Assembly (NCBI RefSeq): GCF_004025535.1
Contig: NZ_QJRG01000034.1
Coordinates: 62,001-126,000, forward strand
Length of the DNA stretch: 64,000 nt
Origin: Pseudomonas alkylphenolica
GTDB lineage: Bacteria; Pseudomonadota; Gammaproteobacteria; Pseudomonadales; Pseudomonadaceae
Direction of reading: 5' to 3'
This document shows, piece after piece, positions 43,961-53,398 of the stretch. The first letter of the stretch is position 1; each line of letters begins with the position of its first letter. A program made the position numbers and the translations under genes. The notes beneath the pieces are model-generated. The model searched no databases and was not told where the DNA came from. It saw only the letters and a list, made by a program, of their open reading frames with translations.

Positions 43961-44372
43961 CAGGCGGTTACGTTCCTGTTAAGGGAAACGAACACCACTC
44001 AAGGGCCTAGTGGAGAAAGTTATAATTACCCTGCAAAGCATAAGCCCGAACAATTTCACAGTTTGGCTGATCGGCTTGGTTGACTTCTGGCCGAGCCACC
44101 AATATAAGATAAAGTTATGAGAGGTTCCGTTTGGCGGCATTGAGGATAATGATATGAATAAAAAACTTCAGATATTGCAAAGCATCCTCAGTCTAGTTCG
44201 ACCTATGAAAGTTATGTAAATCCCCCAGTTGACTGGTCGCGCCTCGCTGTGTAAAGGTAATTCCGCTTTTCACAACGAACATTGAGCAAAGTACAGTTTC
44301 CGCCCTCTACTTTCGGCTTGTGAGAGCTGGCGAATCTGAGTAATAATTTAACTTGGTTAGTCAACTGACCCT
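43961..44372. other. Non-coding gap after RT fragment
   Basis: I see no gene here. The sequence is probably further decayed intron or element DNA. Near its right end GGTTAGTCAACTGACC (about 44355-44370) is a partial palindrome just beyond the LysR stop, of unknown meaning. Confidence 0.3.
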
Positions 44373-45308
44373 TTATGGCAAAAACTTATCGTAAGTTTCC
44401 TTCATCAGTTGCCTGAGCCAACGGTTAGCTTCGTCATGGTGAAAGCGTGGATGCCAATACTGGCAGATGGGGAATGGAGCGAGGTCAACAGGGGGCTTAA
44501 GCTGCCTAATCCAACCATAGCCCTCGAACACCCGACCGAGCTCCCCCGGCACAGTAGCAATCAGCTCAGGATCACTTTGGATCAGCGTCGGAATGACCAA
44601 GTAATGGGGAGTCAGGAGAAAAACATCGCGTTTGATTCCGTGATCGTCCAAAGCTTGATCATAGTGCGTGGTCTTACCGCCTAGATTGATCACGATATGT
44701 TTCATGCTGGTGAACTGCTCGAGCGTTATCGAGCTTTTTACTCGTTTGTTTTCGCGGCTGACGATGGTTACGAATTTATGGACAAACAGATTTTGCTGGT
44801 AGAGTTCATCATTCATAGCAAGTTGCGAGCCTAGAGCCAAGTCCGCTTCACCTGATTCCAGCGTTGCAGCGATGTCCTCAGGACGTACTTGCAGGGTTTG
44901 AATCCTGCAGCCGGGAGCCCTGCGCTTGAACTCCTGGATCATTCTGGGGAGGAAAACAAGCTCGCCCATGTCAGTCATACAAAACTTGAACGTTCTGATA
45001 GCTGTACCCGGATCGAATCGGGTTTGCGTCATCAACGAGTTTTGTATCGTACCCATAACCGACAGAATCGAAACTGCCAATTGTTCTGCCTTCGGGGTAG
45101 GCCTCATGCCATCCCCAACTTTTACAAACAGTGGGTCATTGAAAAAGTCCCGCAGCCGCTTTAGCGAATGACTCACGGCGCTCTGTGACACGTCAAGGCT
45201 TTCCGCTGCTCGTGTGACGCTGAGCTCACGTATCAAGGCATCGAAAACAGTCAACAAATTTAGATCGAGCTTTTTATCGTTATGAATGCTGCTCATGACC
45301 TCGATCAT
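44373..45308 (-). CDS. LysR-family regulator (NahR/NodD-type)
   Basis: A 311-aa LysR regulator. The HTH is LSVTRAAESLDVSQSAVSHSLKRL (in part; ~30-52), followed by NDPLFVKVGDGMRPTP, the form found in the NahR/LinR subgroup. The effector domain ends RQLMKETYDKFLP. The start could be 45308 or ATG 45296; neither has a well-spaced ribosome site. It is divergent from the OprD2-MFS2 operon and downstream of the meta-cleavage operon. It may control the transporter/folate genes or the meta operons; NahR-type proteins respond to aromatic acids such as salicylate. Confidence 0.87.
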   Translation of the reverse strand: MIEVMSSIHNDKKLDLNLLTVFDALIRELSVTRAAESLDVSQSAVSHSLKRLRDFFNDPLFVKVGDGMRPTPKAEQLAVSILSVMGTIQNSLMTQTRFDPGTAIRTFKFCMTDMGELVFLPRMIQEFKRRAPGCRIQTLQVRPEDIAATLESGEADLALGSQLAMNDELYQQNLFVHKFVTIVSRENKRVKSSITLEQFTSMKHIVINLGGKTTHYDQALDDHGIKRDVFLLTPHYLVIPTLIQSDPELIATVPGELGRVFEGYGWIRQLKPPVDLAPFPICQYWHPRFHHDEANRWLRQLMKETYDKFLP

Positions 45309-45419
45309 CCTCGTGATTATGGTTCAACAGGATACTCCAATAGGATCCGGACTTGAACACCGAACCGGGCGCATGGATTACCCAGTGCTCGCTCAATAAA
45401 ATAAAAATAAGAGCCCGCA

Positions 45420-46694
45420 ATGACCAATAGAACCTATGGCGCGCTCGCGCTAACGGCCCTTTTTGCTCCTAAAGTTTTTGCACTTGGTCTGATCGATGAG
45501 AGCCAGGCCACGCTGACGACGCGCAACTTTTATCTGGAGCGCGATTACCGTAGCGACGTTGGGCAAGATAAAGCTCAAGAATGGGCGCAAGGATTCATCT
45601 TCCGATTCAAATCTGGATATTCCCAAGGCAACCAGGGCTATGGGCTGGATGTCCTTGGTCTATCTGGTTTCAAGCTCGACTCCTCTCCCTCCCGAACCGG
45701 TACCGATTTGTTGCCGGTATCGAGGACGGATGGTCGGGCTGCCGATGAATACTCAGAACTCGGGCTGACAGGAAAACTGAGGTATTCAAAAACAGATCTG
45801 AAAGCAGGAACGCTTGATGACGTGTTCATCCCATTTGTGTTCGCCAGCCAATCCCGTCTGTTGCCGCAGACCTTTAGAGGGGCTGCGCTCGTGTCTAACG
45901 AGTGGGAAAACCTGACGCTACGGGGAACCTGGTTCGATCGGACTAACAAGCGAAACTCTACAGATTACGAGCCCTTGAGTCTCGCAGCGCCTAACCAGCG
46001 CTTCAATGCAAAGGCCCAATCGGATCAAGCTACGTTTCTAGCCGTCGAATACCACCCGAAAAATCTTTATCAGGCTCGCTTTTATCATGGCGACATCCAA
46101 GACCTTTATCGGATGGAGTACGCGGATTTCAAGCGCTCCTGGCCCATTGGCTCTGACGTTTTCACAACGGATTTTCGCGGCTTTTACGCCTACGAGGACG
46201 GCAGCGCCAAAGCGGGTGACGTCGACTATCAGAACCTCACATCAACCTTCACTTACCAGACGGGCGCTCATCTATTCAATCTGGGGTACCAACATGCTGG
46301 CGGAGACACGGCAATGCCTTACCTCGCCGGCACCGAAATTCTCGTCTTAAGCGAATATCTAATGAGTTCCGACTTCGTTAGCGCCAACGAAAAAGCGTGG
46401 CAGGCAAAGTACGTCTATGACTTCGCCGGGCTCGGGACACCTGGCCTGAAGACGACCCTCAGATACATGAAAGGCTACGACATCAAACTGCCTGAGCGAC
46501 TAGGTGGCAGCGGGCTAAGCGAAAGCGAGAAGCACATTGAAGTTTCCTACGTCATTCAGTCGGGTAGCCCGCTTGCCGGGCTTAATTTCAGGGCCCGCTA
46601 TTCAATCTACCGAAATGACTTTGCCTCGACGGCATCGATGCGTGATGAGAACCAACTTCGCTTGAACGTCGACTACAGCTGGAAGCTGTGGTGA
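45420..46694 (+). CDS. OprD-family outer-membrane porin (copy 2)
   Basis: A 424-aa porin with a signal peptide ending near residue 22 (VFA), mature start LGLIDESQATLTTRNFYLERD (in part), WAQGFIFRFKSGYSQG, LPQTFRGA, NKRNSTDYE and terminal SWKLW. It is strongly similar to copy 1 at 19954-21231 along its length. The leader AATAAAATAAAAATAAGAG directly before the ATG follows the AANAANAA pattern. It is paired with MFS copy 2 and leads into the purU-LigM-folD-folK genes, so it probably serves import of the substrate of the folate-dependent demethylase. Confidence 0.9.
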   Translation: MTNRTYGALALTALFAPKVFALGLIDESQATLTTRNFYLERDYRSDVGQDKAQEWAQGFIFRFKSGYSQGNQGYGLDVLGLSGFKLDSSPSRTGTDLLPVSRTDGRAADEYSELGLTGKLRYSKTDLKAGTLDDVFIPFVFASQSRLLPQTFRGAALVSNEWENLTLRGTWFDRTNKRNSTDYEPLSLAAPNQRFNAKAQSDQATFLAVEYHPKNLYQARFYHGDIQDLYRMEYADFKRSWPIGSDVFTTDFRGFYAYEDGSAKAGDVDYQNLTSTFTYQTGAHLFNLGYQHAGGDTAMPYLAGTEILVLSEYLMSSDFVSANEKAWQAKYVYDFAGLGTPGLKTTLRYMKGYDIKLPERLGGSGLSESEKHIEVSYVIQSGSPLAGLNFRARYSIYRNDFASTASMRDENQLRLNVDYSWKLW

Positions 46695-46730
46695 TCCCTC
46701 CTAACAATAATTCGCAAGAGGTAATGACCC

Positions 46731-48068
46731 ATGTCGAGAAATGATCCGCGTGACCACATCAAGCACGCCGCCATGAACAGGTTTCGCATCAGCTTGGTGA
46801 TGTTCTGCGTCATCCTTGCTGCCCTTGATGGATTTGATGTCCTGGTAATGGCATTTGTCGCGCCATCGCTCGCAGCAAGTTGGCAATTGAGTAGCTCGGC
46901 ACTCGGAGCGCTCTTCAGTGCCGGCATGATCGGAACGGCAATCGGCGCTTTCATTCTCGCGCCTCAGGGGGATCGCTTTGGGCGAAGACCGCTGACTCTT
47001 TTCTGCTTGATGCTGCTCGCGCTCTCGATGCTCGTATCCGTGTTTACACGGGATTTTCTTGAAATGTTTATTGCGCGCTTGTTTACAGGCGTTGGTGTGG
47101 GCGCAATGTTGGCGACCATCAACATCATGATTACCGAGTACGCCAACGACCGACGCCGCAGTCTGTGCAACGCCGGCATGTCAGTAGGTGTACCCCTTGG
47201 CGCAACGCTTGGCGGGTTAATGTCAGTGCTGCTCATACATCAATACGGTTGGCAGGCTCCCTTTGTTTTTGGTGCAGTGGCGGCAATCGTACTCATTCCA
47301 GTTGCTTGGTGGTTGTTCCCGGAATCGCTGGAATACCTGATAGAGAAGCGGCCCTCACGGGCACTTGAGCGCGTCAATGCCATTTTACCGCGCCTCGGGC
47401 TCTCGACACTTTCAGAACTCCCAGAGCCTCGTGCTGCGCACGTTACCGCCGATCGTTTGAGCGACCTTCTCCGGCCAGCATTGCGGAGCCGATTCATAGC
47501 CAGTTGCATCATGTACTTCTGCATCATGATGACGTTTTATTTTGTCTCCAGCTGGACGCCAAAGATATTGACCGATGCAGGCCTGAGCATCACGGGCGGA
47601 ATTTCAGGCGCAATGCTATTGAGCCTTGGTGGGATGATCGGCTGTCTGAGCTATGGCCTGCTGGCCTCCAAGATCGGCGCACATCGCCTGGCAGGCATCA
47701 CCATGATCTGTTTGTTCTCGATGATGTTGGTGTTCAGCAATATGGGTTACCAACCTAACCTGCTGGTTGGCGTCGCATTGACGCTCGGATTTTTTCTCTA
47801 CTCGGCAGTTACAACTCTATATGTCGTAGTGCCTATTGTGTTTCCCGCCACATTGAGAGGGACAGGAACCGGCATCGCAATGGGTGTGGGTCGCATTGGC
47901 GCAGTCTTTGGGCCTTACCTGGCTGGCGTTTTGATCGATCTGGGGTGGTCTCGCGAGCAGTATTTCCTGATCTTGGCGACTCCTACGCTATTGGCCGCAA
48001 TGCTGCTGTTAGTACTTCGCCCTTCGAAGGTTGAGCTTGCCAGTCGCCAAGTGTCTTCTGCGTTATGA
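46731..48068 (+). CDS. AAHS-type MFS aromatic acid/H+ symporter (copy 2)
   Basis: A 445-aa major facilitator. It has DGFDVLVMAF (~35-44), the AAHS signature, then GDRFGRRPLTLF in loop 2-3 and the PESLEYLIEKRPSRAL connector. It is paralogous to copy 1 and likewise 36 bp behind an OprD gene. After its stop there is a 126-bp gap before purU, so the folate genes may have their own promoter or be read through. The substrate is inferred to be the methoxylated aromatic handled by the LigM-like protein. Confidence 0.9.
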   Translation: MSRNDPRDHIKHAAMNRFRISLVMFCVILAALDGFDVLVMAFVAPSLAASWQLSSSALGALFSAGMIGTAIGAFILAPQGDRFGRRPLTLFCLMLLALSMLVSVFTRDFLEMFIARLFTGVGVGAMLATINIMITEYANDRRRSLCNAGMSVGVPLGATLGGLMSVLLIHQYGWQAPFVFGAVAAIVLIPVAWWLFPESLEYLIEKRPSRALERVNAILPRLGLSTLSELPEPRAAHVTADRLSDLLRPALRSRFIASCIMYFCIMMTFYFVSSWTPKILTDAGLSITGGISGAMLLSLGGMIGCLSYGLLASKIGAHRLAGITMICLFSMMLVFSNMGYQPNLLVGVALTLGFFLYSAVTTLYVVVPIVFPATLRGTGTGIAMGVGRIGAVFGPYLAGVLIDLGWSREQYFLILATPTLLAAMLLLVLRPSKVELASRQVSSAL

Positions 48069-48194
48069 ATATCACTCATTACTTTCATAAATGTGATTCG
48101 TGGCGCTCATCGACATGTGTTCGTATAGTCGTATCCAGTCTTTTGCGTCACACGCAGAAGATCTCGAACAAGAACGACAATTGGAGACCCCACA

Positions 48195-49064
48195 GTGTCT
48201 AGCGCTAACCATATTCTTCTGTTGTCCTGTGCCAATACGGCCGGGATCGTTAAGGCCGTTTCCAGCTTCCTGTATGACCAGGGATGCAACATCCTAGATG
48301 CCCAGCAATTCGACGATCTCGATACCCAACGTTTCTTCATGCGCGTGGTGTTCGATGCGATCGACACCACTCGCGCCTTGGCAATTGAGGACATCAAGGC
48401 AGGCTTCGCCGACATCGCTAAAAAATACGCCATGGAGTGGTCACTGCGTGCCAAGCACGAGCGCAAACGAGTGATGCTCTTGGTGTCTGGGTATGATCAC
48501 TGCTTACGCGACCTTCTGTACCGCAGCCGTATTGGCGAACTTCCGATGGAAGTCTCGGCGATTGTTGCCAATCACCCCCAAGAGCGATATGCAACCGTCG
48601 ACCTGCAGGGTATTCCGTTTCATTACCTGCCAGTCACCCCTGAAACCAAAAGCCGACAAGAGCAGCATTTACTTGATCTGGTCGAGTCTACTCAAACCGA
48701 TTTGGTAGTACTGGCGCGATACATGCAGATCCTTTCCGACGAGCTTTCGCGAAAGCTTGAAGGCCGCTGCATCAACATCCATCACAGCTTCCTGCCAGGT
48801 TTCAAAGGTGCGCGTCCTTATCACCAAGCGCATGAGCGTGGAGTGAAGCTCATCGGTGCGACATCGCACTTTGTGACTTCTGATCTGGACGAAGGCCCAA
48901 TTATCGAACAGGACGTCGAACGCATTTCCCACCGCGATAGTGCCGAAGATCTGGTACGCAAGGGTCGCGACATTGAACGCCGGGTATTGGCCAGGGCGGT
49001 GCTCGCGTTTCTGGATGACCGCGTCCTGCCCAATGGGCGCAAGGCCGTCGTATTCGAAGGCTGA
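48195..49064 (+). CDS. purU: Formyltetrahydrofolate deformylase
   Basis: A 289-aa PurU. Residues 1-85 form an ACT domain ([22 protein letters not shown] in part). The C-terminal formyltransferase-fold domain holds the catalytic set in [20 protein letters not shown] and [13 protein letters not shown]. It hydrolyses 10-formyl-THF to THF and formate. The start is GTG with TTGGAGA upstream. Its placement directly before a folate-dependent demethylase and folD suggests that it regenerates free THF during methyl removal, in place of a formyl-THF synthetase run backwards as proposed for LigH in SYK-6. Confidence 0.93.
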   Translation: MSSANHILLLSCANTAGIVKAVSSFLYDQGCNILDAQQFDDLDTQRFFMRVVFDAIDTTRALAIEDIKAGFADIAKKYAMEWSLRAKHERKRVMLLVSGYDHCLRDLLYRSRIGELPMEVSAIVANHPQERYATVDLQGIPFHYLPVTPETKSRQEQHLLDLVESTQTDLVVLARYMQILSDELSRKLEGRCINIHHSFLPGFKGARPYHQAHERGVKLIGATSHFVTSDLDEGPIIEQDVERISHRDSAEDLVRKGRDIERRVLARAVLAFLDDRVLPNGRKAVVFEG

Positions 49065-49109
49065 TACACCGTTCAACAAAACCTAACAATGAGACGTGAG
49101 GGATAGACC

Positions 49110-50369
49110 GTGCTGCCCAACAATTTCCGTAAAACTCCAGAAGGCTATTTTACTTCGCGCTGGGGTATGCCCGAATACACGGACTGGCTTGACGAGAGCA
49201 TGTCCTGGAAAAACAATTGCTATATCGGAGACTGGTCGTTTCTCTGGCAACGCCGCTATCGCGGGCCTGATGTTCTGAAGTTGTTCTCGGACACTTCAAT
49301 CAACAGCTTCGCCAAATTCGACATCATGCAGTCCAAACACGTCACCCACTGCAATCGGGATGGCAAGGTCATCCACGAGGGCATCCTCAGCCGCTGGGGC
49401 GAAGATGACTACATGCTGTTTGGGCGAGGTGGATTCCTTGTAGATTTTTATCTGCGCAAGGGTGGCTACGACGTCACTTCTGAAACGGTGGAGGGTTTCA
49501 ACTTCCAAGTGGCGGGGCCTCACGCTGCCGCAGTGCTAGAAAAACTCACGGGTGCCAATCTCCACAACATCAAGTTCATGCATTCCCAGATCGTGCAAAT
49601 CGCAGGGCATGATGTCTACGCTCTGCGCCAGGGGATGTCCGGTGAACCGGGAGTGGAATTGCAAGGCCCAGCGGAACATGCTGCCGAGGTTTACGACGCC
49701 GTGCTCCAAGCAGGCCAGGAGTTCGGAATTCGCAAGCTGGGCGGGCGGGCAGCCTTCATTAACCATCTTGAAGCCTGTTTTCCGACCATTGTGACCGACT
49801 ATCTGCCGGCTATCTTCAGTGAAGATATGAAGGAGTACCGAGCGGAATTCGAAGCAGCGCTGCCTGCATTCGCATCTACCTTCAATGTCGCTGGCAGCTT
49901 TGAGGCCGACGACATCAGTGCTTGGTATAGAAGCCCCGTGGAGCTCGGTTGGGGTCGTAACATCAAATTCGACCATGACTTCATTGGCCGTGAGGCTTTG
50001 GAAGAAGAGGTCTCCAATCCACGTCGAGTTATTCGCACGCTGGTGTGGAATCCGGATGATGTGATGAAAGTTTTCGCTTCACTGTTCCAGAAGGGCGAAC
50101 ACTATGCATTCATGGAAATGCCTCGTGACCAACGCGGCTTCATGTATGCCGACAAGGTCATCGTGGACGGTCGCGAGGTAGGTGTTTCAACCTCAAGAGG
50201 TTATAGCTACTTCTTCCGCGAGATGCTGTCCCTTTGCACATTGGACATCAGTGAAGCTGAAATTGGCTCGCAGGTAACAGTTGTTTGGGGTAACCCAGGC
50301 GAGCCGCAACTTCCGATCCGTGCCACCGTGCAAGCGGCACCCTACAAGAACGATAACCGTCGCACTTGA
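49110..50369 (+). CDS. LigM/DesA-like tetrahydrofolate-dependent aromatic O-demethylase
   Basis: A 419-aa GcvT-fold methyltransferase. The order WKNNCYIGDWSFLWQRRYRGPDVLKLFSD (in part, ~35-62), SKHVTHCNRDGKVIHEGIL, FQVAGPHAAAVLEKL and ALRQGMSGEPGVELQGP (~205-221) follows LigM and DmdA-like proteins rather than glycine cleavage T-protein. LigM moves the O-methyl of vanillate or 3-O-methylgallate to THF, giving 5-methyl-THF. It is about 50 residues shorter than LigM. GTGAGGG precedes the GTG start. Flanking purU, folD and folK form a C1-folate cycle around it. Substrate (vanillate, syringate, guaiacol or other) cannot be decided here; a role in demethylating an N- or S-methyl compound is the alternative. 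Confidence 0.82.
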   Translation: MLPNNFRKTPEGYFTSRWGMPEYTDWLDESMSWKNNCYIGDWSFLWQRRYRGPDVLKLFSDTSINSFAKFDIMQSKHVTHCNRDGKVIHEGILSRWGEDDYMLFGRGGFLVDFYLRKGGYDVTSETVEGFNFQVAGPHAAAVLEKLTGANLHNIKFMHSQIVQIAGHDVYALRQGMSGEPGVELQGPAEHAAEVYDAVLQAGQEFGIRKLGGRAAFINHLEACFPTIVTDYLPAIFSEDMKEYRAEFEAALPAFASTFNVAGSFEADDISAWYRSPVELGWGRNIKFDHDFIGREALEEEVSNPRRVIRTLVWNPDDVMKVFASLFQKGEHYAFMEMPRDQRGFMYADKVIVDGREVGVSTSRGYSYFFREMLSLCTLDISEAEIGSQVTVVWGNPGEPQLPIRATVQAAPYKNDNRRT

Positions 50370-50377
50370 ATTTGTGT

Positions 50378-50398
50378 GGGCCCGAACAGCTCGGGCCC
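50378..50398 (+). terminator. GC-rich stem-loop between LigM-like gene and folD
   Basis: GGGCCCGA (50378-50385) pairs with TCGGGCCC (50391-50398) around ACAGC. It starts 9 bp after the stop. There is no T-tract, and folD begins 26 bp later, so partial termination or mRNA stabilisation is more likely than full termination. Confidence 0.45.
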
Positions 50399-50423
50399 TA
50401 TGCAATTGATATCTGGAGATAAG

Positions 50424-51305
50424 ATGCCAGCACTATTGATCGACGGAAAAGCCGAGGCCAAACGCGTGTGCGAGCAAGTCGCGCAAGGTGTCAAGGCTTT
50501 CGCCGAACAACATGGCAACGCACCCGGTCTTGGTGTGATCCTCGTAGGTAGCGATGCTGCCAGCGATGTTTACGTACGCAACAAGGTTCGTGAAACGCAA
50601 TCCGTCGGTATGCACTCATTTGAATACCGTTTGCCAACCCAGACCAGCGAAAGCGAACTGCTGACGCTCATCGAGTCGTTAAATGCTGATAATAAAATTC
50701 ATGGAATTTTGGTACAGCTACCGCTGCCACCCGGGATTGATGTCAATCGAGTGATCGAAAGCATCAAACCGGAAAAGGATGTTGACGGTTTCACCATTAC
50801 CAATACGGGTCGCCTTGCCGCTGGGCTGAACGGGCTAGTGCCTTGTACTCCTGCGGGAGTAATGATTCTTCTCAAGCAGGTACACTCTGAGCTGGCAGGT
50901 CTCAATGCCGTAGTGGTTGGTGCCTCCAACATTGTGGGTAAACCGATGGCCCGCTTATTGCTCAGTGAGGGATGCACGGTAACGATTGCGCACAAAAAAA
51001 CGGTCGACCTGAAATCACTTTGCAAGCAGGCAGATATTCTTGTTGTCGCGACTGGGGTAGCGCAGCTGATCAAAGGCGACTGGATTAAACCAGGGGCGAC
51101 CATTATTGATGTCGGGATTAGTCGTGTTGACCAGGATGATGGATCTACCCGATTAGTCGGCGACGTCCACTTCGAAAGTGCTTGGGAATATGCCGGGGCG
51201 ATAACGCCCGTTCCTGGCGGAGTAGGCCCCATGACCATTGCGTGCTTACTAGCCAATACATTGATTGCTGCTGAGCGCCTAGCGAGTTCGTCAGTACAAG
51301 TCTGA
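50424..51305 (+). CDS. folD: Bifunctional methylene-THF dehydrogenase/cyclohydrolase
   Basis: A 293-aa FolD interconverting 5,10-methylene-, methenyl- and 10-formyl-THF. Lys in YVRNKVRE (~53), [13 protein letters not shown] (~94-106), the NADP motif [13 protein letters not shown] (~163-175) and [10 protein letters not shown] (~258-267) are all present. TGGAGA precedes ATG 50424; the in-frame ATG at 50376 lies inside the stem-loop and is unlikely. Pseudomonas usually has folD elsewhere, so this is probably an extra copy dedicated to C1 flow between the demethylase and PurU. Confidence 0.93.
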   Translation: MPALLIDGKAEAKRVCEQVAQGVKAFAEQHGNAPGLGVILVGSDAASDVYVRNKVRETQSVGMHSFEYRLPTQTSESELLTLIESLNADNKIHGILVQLPLPPGIDVNRVIESIKPEKDVDGFTITNTGRLAAGLNGLVPCTPAGVMILLKQVHSELAGLNAVVVGASNIVGKPMARLLLSEGCTVTIAHKKTVDLKSLCKQADILVVATGVAQLIKGDWIKPGATIIDVGISRVDQDDGSTRLVGDVHFESAWEYAGAITPVPGGVGPMTIACLLANTLIAAERLASSSVQV

Positions 51306-51335
51306 AACAACCTATCCACATGTGGGCAGCCGGCC

Positions 51336-51902
51336 ATGCGCAGGCTGCTTGTTGTGATGGTTACTGATTTCAAGAGTCAGATGACAATGCATGGCACCTG
51401 CATTTTCCTTGGTTTGGGTACTAATTTCGACCGCGAGGCCAACTTGGTAGCCGCCCTCCAGATCCTAGACTCCAACCTACAGGATCTGCATTGTTCGAAC
51501 GTATACGAAAGCTTAGCCATAGGTGACGGTGGGGAGCCATTCTTAAATCTCGTGGTGTACGCCCGTACCTCTATGGAGCTTCAGGAGCTAAATGCGTGGT
51601 TGAAACTCGTAGAGACCGCATGTGGACGCCAGATTAAAGACCCACGTAATCAGATAAGCATCGACATCGACCTGCTTCTTTATGGTGATCTGAACGGCAA
51701 TTTCGATGGTATTGAGCTTCCCCGAGCTGACGTCGTAAATTATGCGTTCGTACTCAGGCCGCTTTCGGAAATCGCTCCTGACCATGTCCATCCGCAGTCA
51801 GGTTTCAGTTACGCTGAACTATGGTGCGCGATGCAAAGGGACACTGCAATAGGGAAAACCTCAGGTGCTTGCGCATTGTTTACGTCATCTGAACGAGCAT
51901 AA
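51336..51902 (+). CDS. folK: 6-Hydroxymethyl-7,8-dihydropterin pyrophosphokinase
   Basis: A folate-biosynthesis kinase of about 170-188 aa. CIFLGLGTNFDREANL marks the N-terminal strand, and DPRNQISIDIDLLLYGD (~107-123) is the FolK signature with its paired Asp residues; LPRADVVNYAFVLRPLSEIAP corresponds to the usual LPHPR..ERAFVL..L.E segment. The start is unclear: ATG codons at 51336, 51357, 51381 and 51387 all lack a good ribosome site. As an extra copy at the end of a folate-dependent operon it would enlarge the folate pool, much like folate genes seen beside other THF-dependent demethylases. Confidence 0.85.
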   Translation: MRRLLVVMVTDFKSQMTMHGTCIFLGLGTNFDREANLVAALQILDSNLQDLHCSNVYESLAIGDGGEPFLNLVVYARTSMELQELNAWLKLVETACGRQIKDPRNQISIDIDLLLYGDLNGNFDGIELPRADVVNYAFVLRPLSEIAPDHVHPQSGFSYAELWCAMQRDTAIGKTSGACALFTSSERA

Positions 51903-52324
51903 GTCCGACTTAGAATATGTGTCTGTGCAGATTGGATGAGCAATCTCGGCGATCATTGGTAAGCGTCCAACACAGCCCCCCTTTACTCCCGCCCTACTCT
52001 CCACGCCGTGCTCTCCAACATAGGAGCACACCTGAATAGCCGTCTACCTTTACGACGACCCGACTCATACAGGTAAACACAGCAACAAACTCAGGGAGTA
52101 CCTGCTTGCCCCGTCAGGCTTCAGTTGCCTATAGCAACGTGGATTTTGACGAGTCCGGAGATTATTTCCCCTGCGGACTTCTAGCTCAAAATGACAAGTC
52201 GAGAGAGCCCTTTCAGATATAAAAAAGCCGCCCCTTCCTTGATGGCAAGAGGCAGCTAAAGGAGTAGAACGTGCCGATGCGAGCTATCGTTCTGGAGTGA
52301 GAGCGTTGGGTGAATCGAGGTCAA
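51903..52324. other. Convergent gap, possible 38-codon small ORF
   Basis: Most of this gap looks non-coding. On the plus strand a TTG at 52106 with GGAG 8 bases upstream opens 38 codons to 52222 (PRQASVAYSNVDFDESG is the first part), and a hairpin-like GCCGCC...GGCAAGAGGC stretch follows. I cannot tell whether it is expressed. Confidence 0.25.
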
Positions 52325-53398
52325 TTAACCTGGCAAAATTAAGGCGCCTTGGCTATCAAAATGCCCTTGGGTTTTCGCCATGGTCATGGCCGTGTCATCG
52401 ATCATGTCCTCTTGGCCTCCAATCATTTTTTGACGTCCCAGTTCGACAAGGATGTCTCGAGCAGAAAGGCCCAGTCGCGCAGCCGCTCGTTTGGCTGGAA
52501 GAAGGAATGTCGAGTACACCCCTGCGTAACCTAATGTCAGTGACTCACGATCTACACGAACCAAGTGATCCATCATTGGCACAATAATGTCTTCCGCAAC
52601 ATCCATGAGTTTGAATAGGTCGACACCTGTTTCAATACCCATGCGATCACAGACTGCCGTGAACACCTCTAGCGGAGTGTTCCCTGCCCCAGCGCCAAGG
52701 CCTGCTACCGATCCGTCAATGCGTGAAGCGCCTGCTTCAATAGCCGCGATTGAGTTGGCGATTCCCATCCCTAAATTGTGATGGCCATGAAAGCCGATCT
52801 CAGTTTCAGGATTCAGCACATCGCGCAATGCAGATATCCGGGCGCGCACATCCTCCGGAAGCATGTAGCCCGCAGAGTCGGTGATATAAACGGTCTGCGC
52901 TCCGTAGGACTCCATTAGCTTGCCTTGTTTGGCGAGCCCTTCGGGATCATTGAGGTGCGCCATCATCAGGAAGCCGGATGTATCCATACCCAGGTTGCGA
53001 GCGAAGGCAATGTGCTGCGGCGAGGTATCTGCCTCGGTGCAGTGTGTTGCGACGTGAACGCTGCGTGCACCGCAATCAAACGCAGACTGCAGTTCCTTCA
53101 TCGTGCCCAGACCAGGAATCAGCAAGACAGACACTTTCGCTTGAGTCATCTTCGGGACTACTGCACGGATGTATTCCTCGTTGCTTGCCAAAGCAAATCC
53201 ATGCTGAAGGGAATTCCCTCCTAATCCACCGCCATGCGTAACCTGAATGTACGGAACACCGGCGGCATCCAAGGCTGTCGCTACACGAACCATCTGCTCA
53301 ACTGAAATTTGTTCACGCTTCGCATGCATCCCGTCACGCAAACACATGTCGTGAAGAATGACTTTGCGGCCTTTCAAGTTCTGTTCAATAGTCATCAC
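52325..53398 (-). CDS. xylK: 4-Hydroxy-2-oxovalerate aldolase
   Basis: A 357-aa HMGL-like aldolase (XylK/DmpG/MhpE) splitting 4-hydroxy-2-oxovalerate to pyruvate and acetaldehyde. Metal and active-site residues are seen in [14 protein letters not shown] (~17-30) and [12 protein letters not shown] (~198-209); [16 protein letters not shown] is also conserved. It overlaps the acetaldehyde dehydrogenase gene by 4 bp. The two proteins normally form a channelling complex, which suits the coupled translation. It ends the xylJ-initiated operon. Confidence 0.95.
   Translation of the reverse strand: MMTIEQNLKGRKVILHDMCLRDGMHAKREQISVEQMVRVATALDAAGVPYIQVTHGGGLGGNSLQHGFALASNEEYIRAVVPKMTQAKVSVLLIPGLGTMKELQSAFDCGARSVHVATHCTEADTSPQHIAFARNLGMDTSGFLMMAHLNDPEGLAKQGKLMESYGAQTVYITDSAGYMLPEDVRARISALRDVLNPETEIGFHGHHNLGMGIANSIAAIEAGASRIDGSVAGLGAGAGNTPLEVFTAVCDRMGIETGVDLFKLMDVAEDIIVPMMDHLVRVDRESLTLGYAGVYSTFLLPAKRAAARLGLSARDILVELGRQKMIGGQEDMIDDTAMTMAKTQGHFDSQGALILPG

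Noticed and set aside
44355-44370. GGTTAGTCAACTGACC as a fourth MarR operator
   Set aside because: The half-sites and spacing differ from GTTGA-N4-TCAAC, and it lies behind the LysR stop codon, not at a promoter.
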